In this document: piece after piece, positions 32,388 to 41,694 of the stretch
Numbering within the stretch: the stretch's first letter is position 1
Layout of the letters: the number at the start of each line of letters is the position of its first letter
NCBI GenBank assembly: GCA_001580565.1
Contig: LRBF01000072.1
Coordinates: 1-41,863, forward strand
Origin: Caballeronia megalochromosomata
GTDB lineage: Bacteria; Pseudomonadota; Gammaproteobacteria; Burkholderiales; Burkholderiaceae
Length of the DNA stretch: 41,863 nt
Direction of reading: 5' to 3'
The notes under the pieces: model-generated
Databases searched by the model: none
What the model was told of the DNA's origin: nothing
Seen by the model: the letters and a program-made list of their open reading frames with translations, nothing else
Made by a program: the position numbers and the translations under genes

Positions 32388-33194
32388 TCAGAAAAAGAAC
32401 TTATGCGCAAGGTCCGCCAAACCAATCACAATTTCAAGGGCAATAAGCCCTATGACATACCATTCGAGACGGTGAACGTGTTTGGTTTCGGCGATTTCGG
32501 CCAGGGTTTGCGCAGTTCCTGAAATCAGCTGCAGCTTGCGCTCAAGCGCGGCTTGTCGCTCGTGCAGCTCGTATTCGTCCTCTAATAGTGCATAGAGGCC
32601 GCCGAGCTCCGGGTGTTCCCAAAGGGTCTCCGGCTTGTCGCCGATTTCAGCCCGGCCGACCATGCGGTGTTCGATTAGGAGCATCCCGCCAATCTTGGAG
32701 AGGAGCGTTTTGGCGTCCGCGCTCACCTTTCCTGTTCTCGCCAGTTCCGATGCCAACGGAATGATGCTATCGAACTCGCTCGCGGTCTTGTCTTCATACA
32801 TCGACAGCACAAGGCTTTTGCTGAGGCTGTCCGCTGTCACCTGAGCCTTCTCCAACGTCAGCGCATCGAGCCAGACCGCACCACCTTGCACAGCAACGTT
32901 TGTCTTGCCGCTCTGGATGGCAATCTCTTCAATCTGAGGTCGCCCGTAAGCGTTATGCAGCAACGGGACTATCGAGGAGAGAAACCGTTGTTCATCATCA
33001 AGCGACACACCAAAAAACACGACGACGCCGTACCTGAAAAGAACGGCCATGCCGTCGGAGCCCGCTACAGTCACCGTCAGCGGCGTCGTGGCGAGCGAAT
33101 CGGTGATTTTGAAGTTCTTGAGGTCAATGCGGTCGGCGATGAGATGCGCACGTGCCTGTACCTGTGGAAGCGAACTGATGGCGAGATTCGACAT
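32388..33194 (-). CDS. DUF155 / RMD1-family membrane protein
   Basis: 268 residues. The family pattern is clear: an N-terminal beta-rich domain with VLFRYGVVVFFGVSLDDEQR, a helical middle with LSKSLVLSMYEDKTASEF (the conserved Leu-Ala-x-Ser/Tyr-Glu region of DUF155), and an end RLEWYVIGLIALEIVIGLAD forming one membrane segment. This is the RMND1/Rmd1/YagE-type family; eukaryotic members support mitochondrial translation, bacterial roles are unsettled. It stands alone. Confidence 0.85.
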   Translation of the reverse strand: MSNLAISSLPQVQARAHLIADRIDLKNFKITDSLATTPLTVTVAGSDGMAVLFRYGVVVFFGVSLDDEQRFLSSIVPLLHNAYGRPQIEEIAIQSGKTNVAVQGGAVWLDALTLEKAQVTADSLSKSLVLSMYEDKTASEFDSIIPLASELARTGKVSADAKTLLSKIGGMLLIEHRMVGRAEIGDKPETLWEHPELGGLYALLEDEYELHERQAALERKLQLISGTAQTLAEIAETKHVHRLEWYVIGLIALEIVIGLADLAHKFFF

Positions 33195-33460
33195 TGGGTC
33201 ACTTCAATCCGTTGAAGTCATCGAAAGTATACGAGCGTGTGAGGACCGGCCGCCACCCGCTTCATCTAAGTTCGACTGTCGCCCGGCGGATTGAGGTAAC
33301 CCCAGAATAGGGCCTCAACGAACAAACGCGCATTCGGCCCGAAGAGAGAAGGAGAAGATGCTGGCAGACGAGTTGTACACGGCCCTGAGGGCGAAATTGG
33401 AGCCTGCCTGGGGGCGTGAAGCGCACCGCTGATGTCTGCGCCAAGGACTCGAAAACAACA

Positions 33461-33495
33461 ACCGAAAAAGAAAAGCCTGCGCGAACGCAGGCTTG
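33461..33495 (-). terminator. intrinsic terminator of the cold-shock gene
   Basis: On the minus strand AAGCCTGCG-TTCG-CGCAGGCTT followed by TTCTTTTTC. It is 110 bp after the csp stop. I see no gene between 33195 and 33460. Confidence 0.8.
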
Positions 33496-33604
33496 AATCC
33501 AAGTCGGTGAGACATGGAGGAGACAAGGTCAGTATAAACCCTTGGTTCGCAATTTGCGAGCATCTCTTTCCGTACGCTCGAGCCAGTACAAAGCCGAGCG
33601 ACAC

Positions 33605-33808
33605 TCAGACAGGTTTGATGTTCGAAGCTTGCTTTCCCTTCGGGCCCATTTTCACCTCGAAGCTCACTTTCTGGTTTTCTTGCAGCGACTTGAACCCCTC
33701 GGCCTTGATTTCGGAAAAGTGCGCAAACAGGTCCTCTCCACCATCGTCTGGGCTGATAAAGCCAAAACCCTTTGCGTCGTTGAACCACTTCACTGTGCCG
33801 GTTGCCAT
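33605..33808 (-). CDS. cspA: cold-shock protein (CspA family)
   Basis: A 67-residue single cold-shock domain: [20 protein letters not shown] with RNP1 (KGFGFI), RNP2 (DLFAHF) and the end [13 protein letters not shown]. It binds single-stranded RNA or DNA and melts mRNA structure, as a chaperone. RNP2 has Ala for the usual Val (FAHF for FVHF), common in beta-proteobacterial members. The start follows GAGGTTACAG. The long untranslated stretch before it is typical of temperature-regulated csp genes. Confidence 0.95.
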   Translation of the reverse strand: MATGTVKWFNDAKGFGFISPDDGGEDLFAHFSEIKAEGFKSLQENQKVSFEVKMGPKGKQASNIKPV

Positions 33809-34220
33809 CTGTAACCTCACTAGATTTAGCCAAAGTCGCAGCAATTTGAGGCTATCGTGCACCTTGCACGACTGCGACTCGGGCTGCATTGCGCCGCGAA
33901 CGACTGCGGCATCTGCGTGCATGCAAAGAGCATGCGAGGTCTTGGGCTGACGTAGCAATGCGCCTCCCACCGTGGCACCGGCGCCGCGAACAGGCATTCC
34001 AAGACCTCAATTCCTACGACCCTACACCCACACCTGAAGCAATGCTCATTTCACACGTGCTGCGAGGCAACTCTTCTCCGAAGATTCGTCCGCCCGTTTC
34101 GAATGCGGTGACTAAATTCATCCAACAAGCCGGCGAACAACCGTTGCGAGTCATGTCTAGCGCGTGACGTAAAATGGGTTTTCGGTGAAAAGTCGTCGTC
34201 TCCGCTCAAGCCCAACAGTC
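33809..34220. other. csp leader and intergenic region
   Basis: 412 bases with no supported gene. The first 150 are probably the csp mRNA leader (minus strand). Confidence 0.4.
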
Positions 34221-34517
34221 TCATAGCTCCGGAGTTCGCAAGTCGCCCACCACGATATCGCTTCCGCGCTGCGCCGCGGCAGCTCTCGCTGCGGCCTGCG
34301 TGGGGAACGGTCCAATCTCGTCGGCGCCTTCAAACGGATACAGCAGCCGGGAGTCCGTTAATCTCACGACCTTCAGCGTGCCAACGAATCCGCTGAGATG
34401 CGGCCGATAGGAAGCGTAGACGGCATAGTCGTCCTCGTCCTGACCGGCTATTGGGTTGACGATAGGACGACTAGCAAAGAGAACGAGCTTTGCTCGCCGA
34501 GACGATGGATTTTTCAT
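34221..34517 (-). CDS. DUF6723-like small protein, 98 aa
   Basis: The start MKNPSSRRAKLVLFASRPIV at 34517 is the Met nearest to the conserved part. The core DDYAVYASYRPHLSGFVGTL, KVVRLTDSRLLYPFEGADEI and GPFPTQAAARAAAAQRGSDI fits the Burkholderia-associated family DUF6723, from memory of its pattern. There is no signal peptide. Function unknown. The next 320 bases (34518-34837) hold no other gene I can support. Confidence 0.65.
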   Translation of the reverse strand: MKNPSSRRAKLVLFASRPIVNPIAGQDEDDYAVYASYRPHLSGFVGTLKVVRLTDSRLLYPFEGADEIGPFPTQAAARAAAAQRGSDIVVGDLRTPEL

Positions 34518-34837
34518 CGCGAGACAGCCATGTTGGAGTGAGCTTTGACGAAGAGCAATGCCCATGCCCAGTGACTCTTTCGTCGAAATAGGACGCTCGC
34601 GAATCATTAGTCTCATCGCTGTGCCACGCATCGTTCCTTGCGAGTCTGCGGCGATGCCGCGCTCCTTTGCCCTGTAGCGAAAGCCCAAGAACGTAGGAAA
34701 CCGTCAGCAACTGTGGCCAAGCCGACCAGATGAGCCGGTATGCCATGCCTAGCAGCACGGCCATCGGAAGAGCGCCAATCATTCCGCTCGGACCTCACGC
34801 GACCACCGTTGCTGGGCGTCCGAGTTCGCTTCGAAAC

Positions 34838-35362
34838 TCAATGGTGCGCAAAAGTGCTCATGAACGGCGGCACTCGCGACTCCTCCTTCGTCGAAGGCGC
34901 CGACGTGGGATTCCGCGGAGGGAAGCGCCGCGATGATATCTGGGACTTCACCGGCTGATGCGCTGGCTGAAGCTTGTCGACGTACGCACGTTGCGGAACA
35001 TCTGCAGGCGCTGCCCGTTCGCCAGATGCAAGCTGAATGACGAGGGCTGGCGTGCCCTCTGCAGGGGCATTAACAGAGCGGGGGGCATGCAGAGATGTCA
35101 CATGGGAAGGAGCCGATAGTACCGCATCCGATGCCCCAACCACACGCCCTACGACTGTCGAATGGGGATGAAGTCGTGGATTCAGTTCCGCTCGCAGCCA
35201 AGCGGCAAAACAAAATCCGCCCGCTACAACGAGGAGAACAAGCGCGGCAAGACGACCCGTTCGTCTGCTGTATCTCCCAACGGAGCCGGCACGATGACTT
35301 TGTGGTGCTTGACGTCCGTCGTGTTTTGAAGTTTCTGCCCGTTTTCCATTCCGCGCTGGCAT
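34838..35362 (-). CDS. predicted single-pass membrane protein, 174 aa
   Basis: I take the start MPARNGKRAETSKHDGRQAP at 35362 (GGGAG nearby); several upstream Mets share the frame. A basic cytoplasmic N-terminus is followed by one membrane segment at about 38-57 (LAALVLLVVAGGFCFAAWL). A Pro/Ala/Ser-rich periplasmic part follows without clear domains, ending in SRVPPFMSTFAHH. No family is recognised. The membrane segment is convincing and the rest is low-complexity, so confidence is moderate. Confidence 0.5.
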   Translation of the reverse strand: MPARNGKRAETSKHDGRQAPQSHRAGSVGRYSRRTGRLAALVLLVVAGGFCFAAWLRAELNPRLHPHSTVVGRVVGASDAVLSAPSHVTSLHAPRSVNAPAEGTPALVIQLASGERAAPADVPQRAYVDKLQPAHQPVKSQISSRRFPPRNPTSAPSTKEESRVPPFMSTFAHH

Positions 35363-35498
35363 CGAACACTCCCACGAACATGCCATAGTTGCCAGTGCTC
35401 TCTTGCGGACACACTGAACTCGTCCATCGCATCTTTGCATCGCTTCCGGTCGGGACGCCTGCTCGCAGTCCCAAGCAGATTTCCGCCAGAAAGCAATC

Positions 35499-35912
35499 TT
35501 ATGCAGTCTGCTGCAAGTGATTGAGGTATGAGAGAAGCCTTGGCGGAGAAGCGCCTTTCCGGACGTAGCCATCGAATAGACTGCGGTCTTCGCTCCGTGT
35601 AATGAGAACATCGTCGCTCGCGGTGTAGGCGCAGATGAAGGCCCCTGAGGTCGGCGGATATGCTCTGATTGCACGCGCGGTTGTGAAGCCGTCGCGTTGC
35701 GGCATCATCAGGTCAAGTAAGACCACATCCGGAACCCAGCTTCGAATTATTTCAAGGGCATCTCCGCATCCTCCGGCGACGCGGGTTTGAATTCCTGACA
35801 AAGACAGATAGTCCGCGACTGCTATAGCAGCTGCTCGGTAGTCGTCGACGATTAAGACCCGAGACAACGAATCAAACTGGCGGTGCGTCCAATTTACTTG
35901 CTCACTGTGCAT
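35499..35912 (-). CDS. single-domain response regulator (receiver)
   Basis: 137 residues, a stand-alone receiver domain. Acidic pocket D23-D24 (VLIVDDYRAA), phospho-acceptor D67 (VVLLDLMMPQRDG), T98 (AYTAS) and K119 (VRKG) are all present. There is no output domain, so it acts by protein contact, like CheY or Spo0F types. The start MHSEQVNWTHRQFDSL is chosen at 35912; a longer frame adds 17 residues without homology. No kinase gene is next to it. Confidence 0.88.
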   Translation of the reverse strand: MHSEQVNWTHRQFDSLSRVLIVDDYRAAAIAVADYLSLSGIQTRVAGGCGDALEIIRSWVPDVVLLDLMMPQRDGFTTARAIRAYPPTSGAFICAYTASDDVLITRSEDRSLFDGYVRKGASPPRLLSYLNHLQQTA

Positions 35913-36705
35913 TGCCCGCCTCCGGCCGAACGCCTTGGTCTGAATACTTGAATATCGTCGCAAACAGCTACAACCTCAGCCGCACCGAGCGTTCGAAACC
36001 GTGTCGTGCCCGCGTCTCACGTGAATCGTTCTCAATTATGCGAAGCATGCTCGCCCCTAGGGCAGGCAGCAGGATTCGATGATGCACGAAGCATCGCACC
36101 CAAGTAAGCCCTCAATGCAACACCAATGTTCGTTCGTGAACGCTGCTGACGCACAAACATCATCTAAAGCAAGTAAGCGGTCTGTCTACAACGTACTAAT
36201 CCCGAAATTAACATCACGCCCAGTGCGCTGGGATATGGACAGGCGAACGACGCACTCCGAGGTCCCTCCTCACGCTTCAATGGAGCCGGAAATAACCATC
36301 GAGGGGCTGGCTGCATAATATTGTTGCGAATATGCATTGTATTCCTGATAAATAGTAGGTCCGAAACATTCCTGACGGCAGTCAGACGATTGTGACCTGA
36401 ACTGCGGTCGTCGAACTCGTCGTTTGTCCGCGCCCTTTTGCGTCCAAGGGAGAGGCGGGACTTGACAGGAACGGTGCATCTGTCGGACCACGCGTTTCAT
36501 CGAGCATACGCGGCGCTCTGCGCGCTTCAAATCGCTCTGTTACTTTCGCGGCGCCAATTTACTACCCTTCCCACGAGACCCACATCTGCGTGCCCGTCCC
36601 ACGTACGCGACGGTAGGAGCGTCAACTTTTCCGGCGCATGCAAAGAAGCCCGTCAAACCACTACGACGGGCCGCAACAAAAGCGCTTCACATTGGAGAGT
36701 CGTCG
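35913..36705. other. long intergenic region
   Basis: 793 bases without a gene I can support. A minus-strand frame at 36270-36530 ends in IYQEYNAYSQQYYAASPS and might be coding, but there is no homology or ribosome site to back it. The hairpin GCCCGTC/GACGGGC (36648-36671) may terminate the PRC-barrel gene. Confidence 0.35.
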
Positions 36706-37182
36706 TTAGACGTCGAGAGGACCTCCGACTCCCGCCAAAGGCGTAGTTGCCGGTGCCCAATAGGGCGTACGGTTGTAATATTGGTGCAGCGACGAGCCCC
36801 AAGCCGAATCCGCCATAGCCGGCCAATGGTCTTTGTCAAATCCAGGCTCGCTCTTGATGCGCTCCGCCGTTACATCGACTCTGAAGACCTTCTGGTCGGT
36901 GTCAAGCGTGAGCGCATTCCATGGTATTGCTCGGAGCGTATCGCCCATCCCGAGGAACCCACCACTCGACAAGACGGCGTACGCGATACGTCCGCTGCGC
37001 ATATCCACCATGACTTCTTTGATTTTCCCGACGTCCTCGGCATCCGACGTGATGACCGTCGTATCTTCAAGCGTCGATGCTGCCATCACATCCGGTCCAG
37101 GCCCCTCCCCAACGCCACTGCCTACAATGTTTGCGCCGCCCTGCGTCGCGGCACCCGAACCTGTCAAATCACTTGTCGCCAT
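36706..37182 (-). CDS. PRC-barrel domain protein, 158 aa
   Basis: A Gly/Thr-rich start is followed by a PRC-barrel at about residues 35-105 (TVITSDAEDVGKIKEVMVDM, GRIAYAVLSSGGFLGMGDTL, RAIPWNALTLD), then a helical and Tyr/Pro-rich C-terminus (HQYYNRTPYWAP). Such proteins are small beta barrels found in stress-related and membrane-linked settings in Burkholderiales. The start MATSDLTGSG at 37182 is used; a GTG three codons earlier has the better ribosome spacing (TAGGTGG). Confidence 0.85.
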   Translation of the reverse strand: MATSDLTGSGAATQGGANIVGSGVGEGPGPDVMAASTLEDTTVITSDAEDVGKIKEVMVDMRSGRIAYAVLSSGGFLGMGDTLRAIPWNALTLDTDQKVFRVDVTAERIKSEPGFDKDHWPAMADSAWGSSLHQYYNRTPYWAPATTPLAGVGGPLDV

Positions 37183-37652
37183 GATTGCCACCTACTGTTA
37201 GAGCCCGCGACTCCCTCGACACGGCAGAAATCTACCGCCGCTCGCAATCCTTGTCGCGCGCGGGCGACGCGAAAGCAAGGTTCGAATGGGACCGCAATGA
37301 ACATGCCTTGGAAAAGTCGAGCCCCGCTGCCTCGTGCGATTTCAGCGACTAACGCGTGTGTCGTCCGAGCCGGAATCCCATCGAGCTGTCGGCGCCGTCA
37401 GGCGGCGTAGGACAAGTTCTGGCGCAGATGAATTCAGATGTGTGGCTGAGCCAGCGTTTTTCCTCTCCTGGAGGCCAAGGTTCTGAGGGTTCCACGCTGA
37501 TTCTTCCAAAAAAAATTACTTTCGAGGGACTGTCTATTTAATACCGGCGCGACGACGCATACTAGGCGGATGGAGTCCGAGGCTTCGAACGGCATATTCG
37601 AAGTCTTCGTCCGAAATAGGAATCGGTACTCGTCACGCAAACGGAGTTCAAC
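37183..37652. other. intergenic between divergent genes
   Basis: 470 bases, no supported gene. An AT-rich stretch near 37503-37542 (ending TATTTAATAC) is a likely promoter area for the DUF3223 gene. Confidence 0.35.
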
Positions 37653-38393
37653 ATGGCGACAGCAGTGACGTTATCGAACGGGAAGAGTTGGCCTTCGCAT
37701 AGAGCGGCGCTTGTTCACTTTCAGCAGATGCTCGCGCGATACACGGACGACCAGGTCGTCGAGGACGCGAACGACCACGACGACCTCGCGGCATTGATTG
37801 AACGCTACGACCTCGCAATCAACGCTGGTTCGGCGAAAGCTGGGACAGGCATCGACCACTTCGAGCGGCGTCGTTACGGAGGCAAAGGTTTCTTAACCGC
37901 CGGTTTCTGGGTCGTTCACACCCGAGGTGACGCGACTGATTTCAGTTACGTTGTAGCGGTGAGGGCACATCCTAAAAGCGATGCTCAGCAGTTCACAAGC
38001 GCCTGTAGAGCCGCCGTAGAACCGTCTATGTTGACTGCGAAGAAAAGGGCCTTCGAGCGGTACGGAGATAATTTGCGGCGCGTCCCTTGCGAATTAACCG
38101 GCGAGCCGTTGGCCTTCGAAGAAGCGCGTCTGGAGTACATTGGTATGTCATTCGTCCAGATTGTCGTCAGTTTTCGAGCGGTGCGCGGCTGGTCACACGG
38201 AGTTCCAGACGGAGCCATCACGGGGCCGAATGACACTCAAGCTGTGACGACCTTCAGGGACCCCGCGATGGCGGAGGCATTTTCCAAGTACCACAACGTT
38301 GTCGCGAAGTTGAGGATTGTCGCCAAAAGTGCGAATCTGGCGATGGCAACAGGACGACGCCAGCCGGAAATTCAACGACCGGTTCAACCCTAG
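37653..38393 (+). CDS. DUF3223-like protein, 246 aa
   Basis: The N-terminal half fits DUF3223: SWPSHRAALVHFQQMLARY, DLAALIERYDLAINAGSAKA, GTGIDHFERRRYGGKGFLTA, GFWVVHTRGDATDFSYVVAV. Around residue 145 lies RRVPCELTGEPLAFEEARLE, which has the look of an HNH-associated CxxTGEPL strand but lacks the second Cys and any HNH triad. It is a cytosolic protein; bacterial DUF3223 members are uncharacterised. The ribosome site GGAG precedes ATG at 37653. Confidence 0.75.
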   Translation: MATAVTLSNGKSWPSHRAALVHFQQMLARYTDDQVVEDANDHDDLAALIERYDLAINAGSAKAGTGIDHFERRRYGGKGFLTAGFWVVHTRGDATDFSYVVAVRAHPKSDAQQFTSACRAAVEPSMLTAKKRAFERYGDNLRRVPCELTGEPLAFEEARLEYIGMSFVQIVVSFRAVRGWSHGVPDGAITGPNDTQAVTTFRDPAMAEAFSKYHNVVAKLRIVAKSANLAMATGRRQPEIQRPVQP

Positions 38394-38599
38394 TCGAGCG
38401 CCATTGGCCTGAAGTCCTTTGGAAGACATCTCTCCAGCGCGGCGCACCGGCGATTTTCCTCCTCCTGAACAACGTGGACCGTGCGCTTAAGTCTGTTGAG
38501 AAAAGGATAAGGCTCGGCGCCATCATTGCTCAGATAGTTTCAGCGCGGTAATCTCCTGCTCATCCCCACCGCCATAGACGTCGCGATAATCATTCGGGA

Positions 38600-39592
38600 A
38601 TGGAACCGACTAGGAAAATCGTCCGCATCGACGCTCACATCGAAGCTCCCGGCTTTCCCTCGGCGCTCGTACGGGCGTTTTTGCTAGGTAGCTCGTTCGT
38701 CGGTGTCTACGATGAAAACGACTACCTACGATATGCGAATGACAGTTTCTTGCGCATGTTCGCATTGGAAGCGGGTCAGGTAGCTACGTTCGCGGACATC
38801 GTCTTGGACGCCGCTCGCAATGGTAAGACCGTCAGAATCGAAGCTGAGGACCCGATTGCATTTATCGCGGACGCGCAGACGCGTCGACGGGGCTGCTTCG
38901 GCGAATCGAGGCAACGCTCGTTTCCTGTGGACTTCGTCGATGACCACTGGTTTTGGTGTACTGAGACCTTCCTGCCAGACGGTTGGATAGTTTTGACAGG
39001 TGCTGACATCACCTCGCTGAAGCAAACGGAGAGAATTCTCTCGGCACAACGAGATGAAGCGGTCTTGCTCAGCGGCATAGATGAACTCACCGGCGTGCCA
39101 AACCGACGATTAACCCTCGCGCGATTGGACGCGTTGCTTCACACACCAGATGAAGGTCACTCGCCAGTGACCGTGGCCCTTCTTGACCTTGACCACTTCA
39201 AATCCATCAACGATACCTTCGGACACGAGACCGGCGACGAAGCACTACGCCATTTCTCGCAGCATTGCACCGGTCTTAGCGCCGGGCGAAGCGTGCTTGG
39301 CCGTCTCGGTGGCGAGGAATTTCTCATCATCCTGCCACGCCTGACAGTCGAACAGGCAAAGCAGGAACTCGAAGCTATGATGCGCTCGATTCCGCCCGTC
39401 TGCTCTCGACTACCAGCGCACGTAACCATCACTCTTTCGTTTTCCGCTGGCGTAGCACAGTCCCAGCCTGGAGAGTCCCGCTCGGAACTGCTGCGTCGAG
39501 CGGACGCCGCTCTTTACCTCGCTAAAACGCGAGGTAGACGTAGAGTAGAAATTCATCGGTCTGATGTTCCTTCGATGGAAGGCAAAGCGTAG
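38600..39592 (+). CDS. PAS-GGDEF diguanylate cyclase
   Basis: 330 residues. A PAS-like sensor (about 25-140, VGVYDENDYLRYANDSFLRM, FWCTETFLPDGWIVLTGADI) is followed by GGDEF (about 150-320): DELTGVPNRR, LLDLDHFKSINDTFGHETGD, active site GGEEF at 237-241. It should make cyclic-di-GMP from GTP in answer to the PAS signal. The RxxD inhibitory site before the active site is absent (sequence there is GRSVLGRL), so product inhibition by that route is unlikely. There is no membrane segment. The ribosome site is weak. Confidence 0.92.
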   Translation: MEPTRKIVRIDAHIEAPGFPSALVRAFLLGSSFVGVYDENDYLRYANDSFLRMFALEAGQVATFADIVLDAARNGKTVRIEAEDPIAFIADAQTRRRGCFGESRQRSFPVDFVDDHWFWCTETFLPDGWIVLTGADITSLKQTERILSAQRDEAVLLSGIDELTGVPNRRLTLARLDALLHTPDEGHSPVTVALLDLDHFKSINDTFGHETGDEALRHFSQHCTGLSAGRSVLGRLGGEEFLIILPRLTVEQAKQELEAMMRSIPPVCSRLPAHVTITLSFSAGVAQSQPGESRSELLRRADAALYLAKTRGRRRVEIHRSDVPSMEGKA

Positions 39593-39765
39593 CCACGCCG
39601 CTATCGTTCAGTCTGACCGTTCAATGTTGACGCGGGAATAGCGCCGATTGTGACGTCCCACGAACGGTAACACTGGCCGGTCGTACTGCTGGGCGTCGCA
39701 TTGTAGGGCCTCCATATGGGGCTCACGCAGGGCCCGCTTGCATCCATGGTGCGCATACAGCACCG

Positions 39766-39963
39766 CCGAACCTGAGAGGTAGGGCGTTCGGTTTTTTCAA
39801 TTTGATGAGCGGTCTGGCGATGCTTGTGGCGAGCGTCGTCGCAGGCGAGTTGTGGGACCGCTTGGGGGCGGGCGCGACATTCTACGCCGGTGCGGGGTTC
39901 TGTTTGCTGACCCTGTGCGCCCTAGCTACCCGCGGTGGATTACGCCGAAAGCCCGCCCTCTAG
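39766..39963 (+). pseudogene. C-terminal fragment of an MFS transporter
   Basis: The frame ending at TAG 39961-39963 reads LRGRAFGFFNLMSGLAML, then VASVVAGELWDRLGAGATFY and AGAGFCLLTLCALA: the last two membrane helices of a major facilitator transporter. There is no start or upstream coding. It is a relic. Confidence 0.65.
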
Positions 39964-40052
39964 TTGGATACAAAGGGGAACGGAGCGTTGAAGCGGACAC
40001 GCTCAACTTCGTTCCGAGCCTGCGCGATAAGCGAAAACGATTACGCAACGAT

Positions 40053-40331
40053 TCATTGTTCGTCATCGTCTCCATGATGTTTGTACCAGCCCTTATGTTT
40101 GCCGTTGTCATGCCGACGATGTTCATCGCGGTATTCGCGCTGATATCCGTAGCCATAAGCGGGCGCAGGCGCATAGACCACCGGTGCCGGCTGATAGACC
40201 ACGGGAGGCGGCGCTACATATACCGGACCGGGAACGCCGAGAAAAACGTTGACGTCTGAATGCGCTGACGCTAGTCCTGAAACGCAGGCGCAGCAAATTC
40301 CCAAAGCGGATAAAACCATCGTTCGTTTCAT
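40053..40331 (-). CDS. secreted Pro/Tyr-rich small protein, 92 aa
   Basis: A signal peptide (MKRTMVLSALGICCACVSGLASA) with cleavage before HSDVNV is followed by VFLGVPGPVYVAPPPVVYQP and more PAPVVYAPAPAYGYGY repeats, and a basic His/Lys/Asp-rich end (HDNGKHKGWYKHHGDDDEQ). This plan is common in Burkholderiales cell-envelope proteins of unknown function. The His-rich end could bind metal. Confidence 0.8.
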   Translation of the reverse strand: MKRTMVLSALGICCACVSGLASAHSDVNVFLGVPGPVYVAPPPVVYQPAPVVYAPAPAYGYGYQREYRDEHRRHDNGKHKGWYKHHGDDDEQ

Positions 40332-40729
40332 AGTGCTCTTATTTTCAAGTTATGCAGTCCGCCTGAGCGGTCCGATACATCCCCAAAGTTGATGGTAGAC
40401 GAGGCACCAACCAGCCGGTGATACGACAACGCGTCTCCTGTAACCTTTTGTAAGCCGAACGGAGAGTTGCCTGGTAATCCCAAGCGCACGCTTTTTTTGA
40501 AGGCGGTTCTGTCGGGCCGAGCGCCGTACCTTCAATCTGCCGGCAACTCAGGGAGTCGCGTTGCAGCGTGGCCTGCCGTCGCGCTCTGTCGTTAATGGCT
40601 TATTGGCGCCGATGGTCCGTCATCTTCTTTCACGCTCAAATTTCGCGGAAAGTGCGAAAACACTCGACGCTCATTTTGGTCTTGCCATCGAAAGCATACG
40701 CATCAATCGACGGCGCCTTGACTGTCTGG
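40332..40729. other. intergenic region
   Basis: 398 bases; I see no gene, hairpin or promoter that I can support. Confidence 0.35.
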
Positions 40730-41421
40730 TCAGGCCGCCGATTGTAAAGGTTGCACTTCAACGGTGACGTGCGACAGCACGTTGAAACGCCCGAGCACTG
40801 CATGATAGAAGCGCGAGTCTCGCTGGGACTCACCGGTCGCTACCGACACCACAGCACTCATGTGACCAGGACCCACCCGCCATACATGCAGGTCGACGAC
40901 CTTGTCGCCACGGTCCTAATGGCGTGTCGCACATTCTCTGCCATGCGCCGGTCAGGATTCATGTCGAGCAGGATTCCACCGGTGTCTCGCATCAAACCGT
41001 ACGACCAGTTGGCAATCACGAGTGCACCAATGACGCCCGCCAGGGGGTCCATCCACACCCAACCGAACGCGCGCGCCAGCACTAGCCCGAAGATAGCCAG
41101 CACGGAAACCGCCGCGTCGGCCATGACGTGGATGTAGGCCGACCGGATATTGTGGTCTCGGGTTGTTGCCTCATGTGCGTCGTGGCCGTGCTCATGTTCC
41201 TCGAACTCAACTCCGTACTCGCCATCGGGCGTCCGCACAATTGCCTTGAAAGCGTGTGGCTCAGGAATGTCTTCCTTTGATTCCAGATATCCGCCGCGGT
41301 CCGCCAGCGCGAAAACCTGTTGCGTCCCATCGGGTCGCACGGTCGTGACGGATACCGCTGAGGCATCCAGTTGCGAACCCTTCGTCGGAGGCGTAATCCT
41401 GAAAACAGGCGGCACGGACAT
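40730..41421 (-). pseudogene. cation diffusion facilitator (DmeF-like), truncated and frameshifted
   Basis: The second half of a metal/proton antiporter: a His-rich loop (EHEHGHDAHEATTRDHNIRS), membrane helices AYIHVMADAAVSVLAIFGLV and DPLAGVIGALVIANWSYGLM, and the cytosolic tail. One missing base near 40915-40920 (ATTAGG for ATTGAGG) shifts the frame; adding it gives DRGDKVVDLHVWRVGPGHMS and a normal end at 40730. Helices 1-3 are absent. In their place is VFRITPPTKGSQLDASAVSV, then EPHAFKAIVRTPDGEYGVEF, which resembles part of a heavy-metal RND periplasmic adaptor. It is probably a recombination chimera and not functional. Confidence 0.7.
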
Positions 41422-41694
41422 CCTCTACTTTCGTTTCGACGTGATGTTCCTTGACGGCAAGGACCTCGAGGCGGAGCCCTTCGACGCAACTTGACAATGC
41501 AGAATCTTTCCGTTTTCCGGTATGTCCTCTTGGATTCGACCGACCGGAGACGCACCGTCACGCTCAGGCCAACTCGCACCCGGAGTCACGTCAAGTGCCG
41601 CCCCAAAAAAGGAAACCTAGAACCGCCTAGCTGACAGGCACCTTTGGCTCTCTTCTTGCTGAAGACAGGAACACTCGCCATTGGACACATTCGC

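Noticed and set aside
35224..35496. 90-residue minus-strand frame beside the membrane-protein gene
   Set aside because: It overlaps the frame that encodes a clear membrane segment and has no hydrophobic core or ribosome site.
39852..40259. 135-residue plus-strand frame
   Set aside because: Joins antisense of the secreted Pro/Tyr-rich gene with out-of-frame MFS relic; no coding character.
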